The notes under the pieces: generated by a model
The model's input: the letters and a program-made list of their open reading frames with translations, nothing else
What the model was told of the DNA's origin: nothing
Database searches by the model: none
Shown here: one piece after another, positions 28,330 to 36,384 of the stretch
Numbering within the stretch: position 1 is the first letter of the stretch
Layout: each line of letters begins with the position of its first letter
Source: CAWGMT01 sp963823675
Lineage (GTDB): Bacteria > Planctomycetota > Planctomycetia > Isosphaerales > Isosphaeraceae
Assembly: GCA_963823675.1 (NCBI GenBank)
Contig: CAWGMT010000007.1
Coordinates: 62,001 to 126,000, forward strand
Length of the DNA stretch: 64,000 nt
Direction of reading: 5' to 3'
Made by a program: the position numbers and the translations under genes

Positions 28330-28689
28330 TCAGGAGGGCGTCACTGACGGCAGCACAAAGCGCCGCTGTCTGCGGGCGCGGCTCAGGTCGATGCCCTCGA
28401 GAATCGCGGCCATCTCGGCCGGCGTGACCTCGACACGATTGCCCAAAGGCGCCGGGAAACGGAAGACTCCTCGCTCCAATCGCTTGGCCCAAATGGCCAG
28501 GCCATCCCTGTCCCAGTACAGAATCTTGAGCCTGTCACCGCGACGGTTGCGAAAGACGAAAAGATGGCCGGAGAGTGGATCCTGCCCGATGACGGAAGTG
28601 GTCAAGGCGGCCAGCCCGTCGAAGCCGCGCCGCATGTCGGCTGGCTGGATGGCCAGGAAAATACGCACCGACGGCGGGAGACTGATCAC
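28330..28689 (-). CDS. tnpB: IS66 accessory protein TnpB
   Basis: 119 residues, full length for the family: VRIFLAIQPADMRRGFDGLA, then LFVFRNRRGDRLKILYWDRD and LAIWAKRLERGVFRFP. This is the small conserved second protein of IS66 elements, needed for transposition; its mechanism is not settled. Its start overlaps the stop of tnpA by 4 bp. Confidence 0.9.
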   Translation of the reverse strand: MISLPPSVRIFLAIQPADMRRGFDGLAALTTSVIGQDPLSGHLFVFRNRRGDRLKILYWDRDGLAIWAKRLERGVFRFPAPLGNRVEVTPAEMAAILEGIDLSRARRQRRFVLPSVTPS

Positions 28690-29078
28690 GACCGGCTCTC
28701 CAAGAGATCGAGGAGTCGGCCGAGCGTCGCCGGATCGAAGCCGACGGGAACCCGGACATGGTGCTCGTCGCCGACGACGAGCTCGAGCGCGGCGGGAGAT
28801 TGCGAGACGCCATAGTCGGCCGCAGTCACTGACTCGGAACGGACGTGGACAGGAAGAAATGGGGGAGTGGAAGCATGGCTCGGGGTGGAGACAGGCTGAG
28901 CGCCTGCCCTTGTCGAGGTACTCGGAGTGGGCACTGCCCGGTTTAGACTATAGAGCCAACTGCGAAACGAGTGGAGGGAGATTTGGCGACGGCGGCAGAA
29001 CTCGACCTGGGTCAGGCCAGAGCGGCGGAAATCGGCGATCACGGCTGACCAGTATCGGATACGAACGGGGTGGGCCAT
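28686..29078 (-). CDS. tnpA: IS66 accessory protein TnpA
   Basis: 130 residues from ATG 29078: MAHPVRIRYWSAVIADFRRS then LTQVEFCRRRQISLHSFRSW, a helix-turn-helix of the IS66 OrfA type, and a C-terminal end PVGFDPATLGRLLDLLE. It is thought to bind the element ends or regulate transposition. The frame is open to 29147, but the shorter start fits relatives. Confidence 0.8.
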   Translation of the reverse strand: MAHPVRIRYWSAVIADFRRSGLTQVEFCRRRQISLHSFRSWLYSLNRAVPTPSTSTRAGAQPVSTPSHASTPPFLPVHVRSESVTAADYGVSQSPAALELVVGDEHHVRVPVGFDPATLGRLLDLLESRS

Positions 29079-29163
29079 GGCTGGACTCCGGTGGTTGGAC
29101 GTCACCGGCCCATATTGCCACCCAGCCCCGACGGATTGAAGACGCACTTCACCGGACGCTTAC

Positions 29164-29726
29164 GTTTTTGCGGCGACATGCAAAAACCCACTCATTTATC
29201 ATTTTGCCCCGGAAACGACCATTACAGAGGAGTTCGCGTCTCGACATGCTTTCCCCTATTCAGATGCCAGAAACGTTTTCTGTGACGTCCTAATGAGATG
29301 GAGTTTTCTCAACATCTTCCGTTTACCGGCGAGTGTCCGTTCTGCTCCGCGTCGCGCAACCTGATCACCCACCCGTTTACGCTGCTCCCGGAACGGAACC
29401 GGCATATGTATGATGCGCCGATGAGAAGGGATTGGCCTCGCCGCAGCAACGTGCTATCCCGACCGAGCGGATTAGGCTACGTTCGTCAGCCGTAGGCTGA
29501 CAGGCGTCCCGAGCGCAATCGAACAACCATGCCGTGACGACCCGTGGCGAACGGTGAACCGATCCGCGCCAGATTCGAGCGGCACGCAAACGAGCCGCCG
29601 AACATCGCGCCGGTCCTCCGGGTTTGGAGCGTCAGTCGGCAATTTGATTGACGCGAACTGGCGATACCATCATTATTGGTGTAGCGGTCGAAACCCCGTG
29701 GCCAGCTTCGCAAAATGAGGCGCGCT
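29164..29726. other. no supported gene
   Basis: Flank of the IS66 element. No continuation of the agmatine deiminase was found here, so the other half has been deleted or moved. Only chance frames are present. Confidence 0.4.
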
Positions 29727-30602
29727 ATGATCGAATTTGCCTGCCCCCACTGCGGCCGTCAGATGCGCACGAATGATGAATCGGCCGGGAAGAACGGCAA
29801 GTGCAAATCATGCGGCAAGACTGTCACCGTCCCGCAAGCCGATCCAACCGAAGCTCCAACCGTGCCGACGATCGACGAAACCGTTAAGTCAAAAGAGACC
29901 GTAGTCTACAAGCGGATCAAGTCCATTCCAATTGCGGTTGTGTCTGCCCTAGTTGCCGTGTTGCTGATTGGTTTCGTGTCTGGGTATTACATGGGGCGAC
30001 GATCCGTCTTTGCTGAGGTTCGCGCTGCCTTCGAGGGCGTTGGCCAGGCAATGCACGAGGGGCTAGGCGGCGCAAACAATCGTGGAGCCGACAAGCTCGC
30101 CTTCCGAAAAGATTCAGCCAAGGAACCAGACGCAGAGGAGAACTGGGGCAACGCCGGAATTACGGCTCAGCAGGGTGACATACGAGTCAAAATCGACAGT
30201 GCCAAGGTCGATTTTGTCAAATTAAGAGAGACCCTTGGAAATGACGGGCAATCAAAGGACAAGTTGCTCCAAATCTCGTTGCAGATCGAAAACACCGGGG
30301 TCACGAAAAAGATCGAGTACGGTGGTTGGGGAGGAAGTGATTTCTCGTCTGACGGAGTGGCGGCGTTGCGAGACGACCTCGACAATAGTTACAAGCGTGT
30401 CGGATTTGGATTCTCCGCACAGCCCGTTGGGCAGGTACGTTCAGAATCCATCTATCCCAGGAAATCCATCAGTGATTTGCTCGTGTTTGAAGTGCCGATT
30501 GAGAAGGCGTCTTTCCTGAAACTCGAACTTCCTGGAGAGGTTTTTGGCGGCACGGGTAAGTTGCGGATCAAGGTTCCGATGAAAATGGTTGAGCGGCCGT
30601 AA
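29727..30602 (+). CDS. zinc-ribbon, single-pass membrane protein with DUF4352-like domain
   Basis: 291 residues. The N-terminal MIEFACPHCGRQMRTNDESA and CKSCGKTVTVP form a zinc ribbon frequent at the start of planctomycete proteins; a single membrane helix (SIPIAVVSALVAVLLIGFVSGYY) follows, and then an exported or periplasmic domain of about 190 residues with QISLQIENTGVTKKIEYGG, similar in layout to DUF4352 (telokin-like) domains. ATG 29727 is preferred to 29715 because relatives start at MIEF and a GAGG lies at the right distance. Function unknown. Confidence 0.75.
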   Translation: MIEFACPHCGRQMRTNDESAGKNGKCKSCGKTVTVPQADPTEAPTVPTIDETVKSKETVVYKRIKSIPIAVVSALVAVLLIGFVSGYYMGRRSVFAEVRAAFEGVGQAMHEGLGGANNRGADKLAFRKDSAKEPDAEENWGNAGITAQQGDIRVKIDSAKVDFVKLRETLGNDGQSKDKLLQISLQIENTGVTKKIEYGGWGGSDFSSDGVAALRDDLDNSYKRVGFGFSAQPVGQVRSESIYPRKSISDLLVFEVPIEKASFLKLELPGEVFGGTGKLRIKVPMKMVERP

Positions 30603-30829
30603 TTCCGCCACTCCGTCAAATGAATGAAACGTGTCCGAGCCACTGAAGTCGGAGCATGGCTCGGCGCTTCTTCACAATTTGCCCATCTCGTCGAGATCAT
30701 CGGGACTGATCTCACTGAGATAGGGGTTTAGGGAGTATCATCGACTTGCAGATTTCGCCGATTACGCCGACCCCAGGACCATGCTCACCGACGTCCGCTC
30801 GCGTCAACGCCTAAGCAAAAACCTGACCT

Positions 30830-31417
30830 ATGGAAAAGATGACCGAGCAGTCCGTCGAACTCGTTGAGCGATCCCTGGACTGGCTCCGGGATCATTATTC
30901 CGAGGTGGTCCTGCGTAACGAGTCCGACTTGGTGACCGCCCTCTGGCTGTTCCTCCGTCGGGAGGCATGCGCCCTCGATCCACCACTCCGCGTCGATTAC
31001 GAGAGGACGATTAAGTGCTCGCTTGGCACGTTGAAGTGCGATATCGTGATCGTCTCTCCGGCAGACAAGAACCTCGTTGGTGCCGAGTTCAAGTTCGAGC
31101 CGTGTCGGACGAGGATCGACATCGAGGACCCATTCATCCCATTCAGTAGGGCGAAAAAGATCGGCCATCTCAAGCACATCTTGTACGGCACGAAGGACAA
31201 CAAGTTCAGGCCGGATTTCTTGAAGCTTCAGAAAAGTGTCGAAGAAGGACAAATCGACGTTGGCTACGCGGTCTTCATCGACGAAGGGAGTTGCCACGTC
31301 GGCACCGTGGATGAGGCTGGCTTTCCATACGGTGCCCGATGGACGCGATGGGGAGTGAGGACTCCGAGCGGGTTCGACACCTCGATCCTCATGGCTCGGT
31401 TCCCGAGGTCGTCGTAA
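30830..31417 (+). CDS. PD-(D/E)XK nuclease-like protein
   Basis: 195 residues, no family recognised with certainty. The core KCDIVIVSPADKNLVGAEFK has the D-(x)12-E-x-K pattern of PD-(D/E)XK nucleases (D in CDIVIV, E and K in GAEFK), preceded by a helix with a conserved acidic residue (NESDLVTALWLFL). Such proteins cut or bind DNA. It lies 108 bp upstream of the AbiV gene in the same direction, so the two could form a small defence operon. No signal peptide. Confidence 0.6.
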   Translation: MEKMTEQSVELVERSLDWLRDHYSEVVLRNESDLVTALWLFLRREACALDPPLRVDYERTIKCSLGTLKCDIVIVSPADKNLVGAEFKFEPCRTRIDIEDPFIPFSRAKKIGHLKHILYGTKDNKFRPDFLKLQKSVEEGQIDVGYAVFIDEGSCHVGTVDEAGFPYGARWTRWGVRTPSGFDTSILMARFPRSS

Positions 31418-31525
31418 CTTAGGAATCGAGGCGAAGCGATGAAGTTCGATGAAGCAATGCGGCTATCCTCGGCGGAACGGTCCGCTGAACATTGAGGTTT
31501 AACACACGTCGATGGTGTTCTCACC

Positions 31526-32251
31526 ATGAAAAGAAATTATCGCAGCGATCTTGAGTTCCTTGAATCTGGGTTCCGCGCCTGCTGGCAAAACGCGACCGAT
31601 TTACTCAGCTCGGCGCAAATGCTGCTTGACGCTAACCAGGTTGGAATCTCCTTGTCTGTTTCGGTCCTAACGATGGAGGAGATCGGCAAGATGATGTATC
31701 TTGATGGTCTTCTCTTCGCGCGGTCAGGCGACTACAAGGACGAGAACTTCAAATCCGGTTTTCGCAAGCACCAATGGAAGCTGCGATTTCTCGACCTATT
31801 CCCCTTCTTCGCCGAATCCCTTGCCGGGTCCGATCCGCGATACTCTACCGACCAGCACTTCAAACTCGCCCTTGCAATTGCGCTCGCGGACTTGCAAAAG
31901 AAGCGATCCGCTTTGTCCCCTTGGCTTGGTCCAGCCTCGGAACTGACCCAACTCGACACCTGGAAGCAACGCGGATTTTACGCGAATGCCCAACCAGAAA
32001 AATTTGTTGCTCCCCGAGAGGCGGTCCCCGAGGATTTCGCTAAGGGCGTCCATGCTCTTGCTTGGCGTTTCACATCGACGGTCGATTTCCATCTCAAGGA
32101 CGGCAACCTCGAGCGCTATTTCGATCGCGCCAAGCAGTTGCGTGCTAAACTCACGGAAAACGATCACCAACTGCTGGAAAACACCGGCGCGGCGTTGGCA
32201 GACGACATCTTTGGCGACCCAGACAGTAACGATGATTCGAGTTCGACTTAG
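31526..32251 (+). CDS. AbiV family abortive-infection protein
   Basis: 241 residues, helical. The N-terminal part, GFRACWQNATDLLSSAQMLL and SVLTMEEIGKMMYLDGLLF, carries the NA..LL..A..L...........EE.GK pattern of the AbiV/HEPN family. AbiV from Lactococcus blocks phage translation; HEPN proteins are often RNases, though this family lacks the usual R-x4-6-H motif as far as I can see. It sits after the nuclease-like gene and before a broken integrase, in keeping with a mobile defence locus. Confidence 0.8.
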   Translation: MKRNYRSDLEFLESGFRACWQNATDLLSSAQMLLDANQVGISLSVSVLTMEEIGKMMYLDGLLFARSGDYKDENFKSGFRKHQWKLRFLDLFPFFAESLAGSDPRYSTDQHFKLALAIALADLQKKRSALSPWLGPASELTQLDTWKQRGFYANAQPEKFVAPREAVPEDFAKGVHALAWRFTSTVDFHLKDGNLERYFDRAKQLRAKLTENDHQLLENTGAALADDIFGDPDSNDDSSST

Positions 32252-32419
32252 GATTTTTTGCATATTCACGCGACCTGGCGTTCATAAGCGTATTCTTCCT
32301 GACCGGCTCCCGAGTGTCGCCGAGAGGCACGATAACGTGTAAGAAACAGTGCCATATTTCGGGAAAGAGAACAGTCTGGACATGCCGCCCCCGAAACGTC
32401 ACACTGATAAAAGGCATTA

Positions 32420-32440
32420 TCATCCAAACGCTGGATGATG
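32420..32440. terminator. hairpin between convergent genes
   Basis: ATCATCCA, loop AACGC, TGGATGAT: a perfect 8-bp stem between the convergent AbiV and integrase genes. There is no T run, so a terminator role is only likely by position. Confidence 0.4.
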
Positions 32441-32460
32441 GTTTCTGGTTCGGGAAGCAC

Positions 32461-33101
32461 TTAGACTGAAATCCTGTCAACGACGCTCCGCATGACCTTC
32501 TTCTGCCTGCGGTCGTAGAGGCGCGTCGTGCGCGGGTCGGCGTGTCCTGCAAGATTCTGGACCTCTTCGAGCGGAACGCCCTGGCTGAGCAAATCGGTGA
32601 TGGCGCCGACCCGAAAAGAATGCGGAGAAAGCTTCTCCGGCAAGTGAATGTGCGCCATGCGCTGTTTGAGCATGCGGCGCATGTCGTTGTCCGTCATCGC
32701 CTCAGTCGTTAATGTCCTGGCCTTGCGGCTGAGCCGACGAAAGAGCGGGCTGTCCGACGGGGCGGAAGCCAAGTCCGCAGCGTTCACATGGGTGCTCACG
32801 GTGCGGCGAAGATCGGCTGCGCACCGGGATTTCCCTGAGCTTGCCGCCTTTCTCAAGGAAGCGAAGGCACCATTGATTGCCGTCGCGGGCGAAACTGCTC
32901 ACGGTCAAGCCAGCCACCGCGCCGATGCGCGGCGGTGTATATCAGGATGGCGACGATCGCCCGGTCGCGTAACGCTGCGAGATCGCGTCCGCGGATCGAT
33001 TTCAGCAGCTTCCGCTCCTGGTCAACGGTGATCTCGGGCGTTTTGCCCTCGGTCAACGAATAACGCTCAGCTCGGACAGAAGCGGCCGGATTTAGCAGCA
33101 C
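32461..33101 (-). pseudogene. tyrosine recombinase/integrase, truncated and frameshifted
   Basis: Pieces in three frames add up to an integrase catalytic domain: ASVRAERYSLTEGKTPEITV, LRDRAIVAILIYTAAHR, GLTVSSFARDGNQWCLRFLE, then LSPHSFRVGAITDLLSQG (the H-x-x-R pair) and LAGHADPRTTRLYDRR (His and nucleophile Tyr). The catalytic Arg I region is garbled by a frameshift near 32910 and a second shift lies near 32830. The N-terminal DNA-binding half is absent. It probably carried the neighbouring AbiV locus at some time. Confidence 0.7.
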
Positions 33102-33166
33102 GGCGTCCAGGGGGTCAGATCCGGTAAACGGTTTACGCAGCGCTCGCGAGCCGTTAAGTTCAATGC

Positions 33167-33738
33167 ATGAGCAGGCCGTTGAGAGTCGAGTATCCTGGCG
33201 CCATCTATCATGTCATGTGCGAGGGCAATGTGCGCCAGCGGATCTCCCACGACCATGTCATGTGCAGGGGCAATGCGCGCCAGCGGATCTTCCACGACGA
33301 GAGTGCCACCAGCGCCTCATCGATGGACTGGCTCTGACGGTCAGCCGGTTCGGCTGAGAGTTGTTCAACTTCGTGCTGATGCCCGACCAGTTCCACCTCC
33401 TCCTCCGCACACCGCAACCGAGCCTCTCACAAGGAATGCAGTATCGTGCATCGGGCTACGCCAACTGGTTTGCCAAGCGGCACCGCTGCGCAGGGCACCT
33501 CTTGCAGGGGTGGTTCAAGAGCCAGGTGGTCGAGGGTTACAACCGGTGTGCGCCGTCCAATGATTGGATTCGGCAGAAAGCACACGTCCGATATCGCCCG
33601 CACGTCTCGCCGCCGGTCCGCGCCGCCCAGGCGTTGGTACTTCGACAAACAGTGAACGCCCAAAAAAACTTGGAGAAAAAATTTAAGTCCAATCAGGACA
33701 GAGTGATCCGATCAGATACCGTGCACCAAACGGCGTAG
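33167..33738 (+). pseudogene. decayed REP-type (RAYT, Y1) transposase
   Basis: Begins like a RAYT (MSRPLRVEYPGAIYHVM), then contains two 15-residue copies in a row (HVMCEGNVRQRISHD and HVMCRGNARQRIFHD), a stop, and further on FVLMPDQFHLLL...GYANWFAKRHRCAGHLLQGW. The second block is the HUH region, but the first histidine is replaced (QFH for HFH). The catalytic tyrosine region is not recognisable. A REP hairpin lies about 0.6 kb downstream. Confidence 0.65.
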
Positions 33739-34276
33739 GTGCTTTCATGAAATCTCAAAATCAGCGCATATTGTATATAGAGAAATTAGGGAAACTGCGC
33801 GCTTCTATTTCTTCTCCGACCGCCAGGTCACCGATGGCGTGATGGCAAGTGCTGCTCGCAGCCACCTCAAGCGTGGCGAGTCATTCGACCCGTCCCCGTT
33901 GTCTCGAGCGGGCGGACGTGATTGATCGCGACGGCGTGGAGCAGCACGGGGATGAGACGAGTGGACTGGGCGCAATCGGCGAAAAATGCGCGAGCGAAGC
34001 CAATTGCGGTGAAACGATGAGCGTCGTGGAACCACAAGGGTCTATTCAAGTTATGGCAAGTTATGGCGCTCGTTCGCGACTTGACAAGCGGGGTGGCGCA
34101 GCCAGGAGATTGGCAACACGCCGCGGGAAGTTGCCCGGGTTGCCGCGGATGGCCGGTTAACGAGCTGCGCGGTTTAGCTCCCCGACCTGGCACGCACGGC
34201 AGGAGCGTCGCCTTCAGCAAAATCCAGCAATCGCGCGTGTTCCGTGCCCGGAGGTGGTCGCTCACCCAAAGCCTTC
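33739..34276. other. no supported gene
   Basis: Only short chance frames follow the decayed transposase. A few direct repeats (AAGTTATGGC twice near 34045) are present. Confidence 0.4.
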
Positions 34277-34330
34277 AGGTCAGGCTTTCCAGCCTGACTC
34301 TTCGGATTTCAGGCTGGAAAGCCTGACCTA
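34277..34330. repeat. REP-type inverted repeat with GTAG
   Basis: TCAGGCTTTCCAGCCTGA at 34280-34297 and its exact complement at 34309-34326, around an 11-base loop; the match extends 3 bases outwards. On the minus strand it is preceded by GTAG, the tetranucleotide that marks REP sequences mobilised by RAYT transposases. The inverted pair forms a BIME-like unit. Confidence 0.7.
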
Positions 34331-34917
34331 CACATTTCCGTGGCACTGGAACGTGAGACGTCGCGATCGATATTGAGACACCCCGGGGCGCTTCGACAGC
34401 CCGATTCAGAGGGTCGGGAGGGGCTGGAATCGGCCGGAGTTGACGGCATAAGAACCAGATCAAGAAGAACTTACGTCGAGTGATCCCTGCACCGCCGACT
34501 CCGAAGTACTTCTTTGCCGGATGATGCGAGCCGGGACTGGAACCCTTCGAAAACGTCTCATCCAGTCTCATTTTTTCTCATCGTCATTGACTTGTGGCTC
34601 GAGGGCGTGCCGGCCAGCCTGGCGCCCGGGCTGAGAACCGCGAACGGGGCCGATGCGAGCCTCCGCGGCAAGCTGCCGCCGAGCGCGATCTGTGCCATGC
34701 CAGAAGAAGCGCGCCGAAATCGAGTTACTCGGCTCTTGCACGTGGCGGCGAGCCTTGATCGGTCAACAGCCTCAGGACTCACAAGCAAGGTCGTGCCTCA
34801 GGGATTCTGGGTTGCCCGCCGCCGCTGAACCGGAAATGATGGAGGATACGATCTTGACGACGAATGCATCCAGTCGGTCCGAGCACCCGGCCCGGTTCGA
34901 CCACTGAGGACCTTCTC
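34331..34917. other. upstream region of htrA-like gene, no gene seen
   Basis: No supported frame. The sequence just before 34918 should hold the promoter of the protease-alaS operon, but no convincing -35/-10 pair was found. Confidence 0.4.
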
Positions 34918-36384
34918 ATGATTCCGCTCTTGCTGTCGGCCAGTCTGCTATTGGCGTGGGAAGATCCGCCGAAGCCTCCCGCGACCCCGACGGTCTTGTC
35001 ACCCACGGACGTCGTCGCGGCGCTCGAGACCGCGGTTGGCGACGCGATCGCCAAGGCCGAGCAGTCGGTGGTCGCGATTCATCGATTCAAGGTGGAAAAT
35101 GGCCAGGAAACGCTGGCGGTTCGGGGAAAACGACATCGGCCGACACCGCGGGAACTGCCCAGGAGATTCCTGTTCAATGGCCAGCTCTCCCAGTTGCCCG
35201 ACGAAACGGATATGCTGTCGCTCGATTTCGGGTCGGGGGTGGTCATCGGCGAGAAAGGCGAGATCCTGACGGCCTATCACGTGGTCAAGGGTGCGCGCCA
35301 GTTGATCGTCCGCGCCTGGGGCCGCCATCAGTTCGAGGCCGAGATCATCGCGGCCGACCCGCGAATCGACCTGGCCGTGATCGTGCCGGTCGAGGGAGGC
35401 GGTGCCGATCGGCCCCGGCTGACGCCCCTGGCGATCGGTGACGCGAGCCGGCTGCGCAAGGGGATGTTCCTGGTGGCGCTCGGCAATGCGTTCAACGCGG
35501 CGCGCGACGGCAAACCCTCGGCGAGCTGGGGGATTCTGTCCAACGTCGCCCGCAGGCTCGAGGATGACGGCGATGAGTCGAGCCCGCCGTCGAGAACTCC
35601 GCGGCTTTTTAATTATCCGACGCTGCTCCAGCTCGATTCCAAGCTGAATCTCGGCATGAGCGGCGGCGCCGTGATCAACCTCAAGGGAGAGCTCGTCGGC
35701 TTGACGACGATGGCAGCGAGCCCGGCCGGGTTTGACGCCCAGGCCGGCTACGCCATTCCGATGGACATGGTCGGCCGCCACGCCGTCGAGACGCTCAAGG
35801 ACGGCCGGGAGATCGAATATGGGTTTCTGGGCATTCATGCCCTGCCGCCCTCGTCCAACCGGGTCGGCGACGTTCGGATCAATTCCCCGGCCGCGCTCGG
35901 AGAGATCGTGGCCAACGACGAGATCATCGGGGTCAACGATGTTCCGGTCCACGACTTCGATTCCCTGATCCTGGCGGTCAACGCCTACTCGGCTGGAGAT
36001 ACCGTGCGACTCAAGATCCGCCGCAACGAAAAGGTCATCGTTCGGGCGATCACTCTGGGCAAATATCCCGTCGAGGGTGAGATCATCGCCACGAACCGGC
36101 CCAAACCGTGGCGGGGATTACGGGTCGATTACACGAGCGCCATCCCCTTGCGCACGTTTGGCCCCAGTTTCTTCGATGCCAAGGAGGCTGGTGTCACGGT
36201 CGTCGAGGTCGAGGAGGGATCGGCCGCCGCGGCCGCCGGAATCAAGCGTGGCCAGTTGATCCGCCGCGTCGCCGATAAGAGCGTCGCCAACCCCCGAGCG
36301 TTTTATGAAGCCGTCGGCTCCCTGGATGGCCCCGTCACGCTGTCCACCGACCTTGGCACCGTCACCGTGAAAGAATCACCATGA
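34918..36384 (+). CDS. HtrA/DegP-like serine protease with two PDZ domains
   Basis: 488 residues from an ATG preceded by GAGGA. The N-terminus (MIPLLLSASLLLAWEDPP) looks like a short signal peptide, so export is expected. Trypsin-like domain with the triad His121 (LTAYHVV), Asp151 (PRIDLAV) and Ser248 (LGMSGGAV). PDZ 1 at about 300-380 (FLGIHALPP...GEIVANDEIIGVND) and a second PDZ-like part at about 395-485 (GVTVVEVEEGSAAAAAGIKR). Such proteases degrade or chaperone misfolded envelope proteins. The stop overlaps the alaS start (ATGA), so the two are coupled. Confidence 0.9.
   Translation: MIPLLLSASLLLAWEDPPKPPATPTVLSPTDVVAALETAVGDAIAKAEQSVVAIHRFKVENGQETLAVRGKRHRPTPRELPRRFLFNGQLSQLPDETDMLSLDFGSGVVIGEKGEILTAYHVVKGARQLIVRAWGRHQFEAEIIAADPRIDLAVIVPVEGGGADRPRLTPLAIGDASRLRKGMFLVALGNAFNAARDGKPSASWGILSNVARRLEDDGDESSPPSRTPRLFNYPTLLQLDSKLNLGMSGGAVINLKGELVGLTTMAASPAGFDAQAGYAIPMDMVGRHAVETLKDGREIEYGFLGIHALPPSSNRVGDVRINSPAALGEIVANDEIIGVNDVPVHDFDSLILAVNAYSAGDTVRLKIRRNEKVIVRAITLGKYPVEGEIIATNRPKPWRGLRVDYTSAIPLRTFGPSFFDAKEAGVTVVEVEEGSAAAAAGIKRGQLIRRVADKSVANPRAFYEAVGSLDGPVTLSTDLGTVTVKESP

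Larger units (their letters stand above)
27286..29163 (-). mobile_element. IS66-family element with internally deleted transposase
   Basis: The ends are a perfect 12-bp inverted repeat: GTAAGCGTCCGG at 27286-27297 and its complement at 29152-29163, the usual IS66 start. Inside are tnpA, tnpB and a shortened tnpC, all read right to left. The 8 bases on each side (ACAAGACC and GTTTTTGC) do not match, so no target duplication remains. Between the left end and tnpC, about 27465-27530, the minus strand repeats a degraded tnpC tail (IAEFLPDTW against IAELLPDAW). Length 1878 bp, short for IS66. Confidence 0.85.

Noticed and set aside
30603..30829. Possible small gene on the minus strand antisense to the start of the nuclease-like gene
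   Set aside because: Its residues show no family pattern and it overlaps the better supported plus-strand frame.
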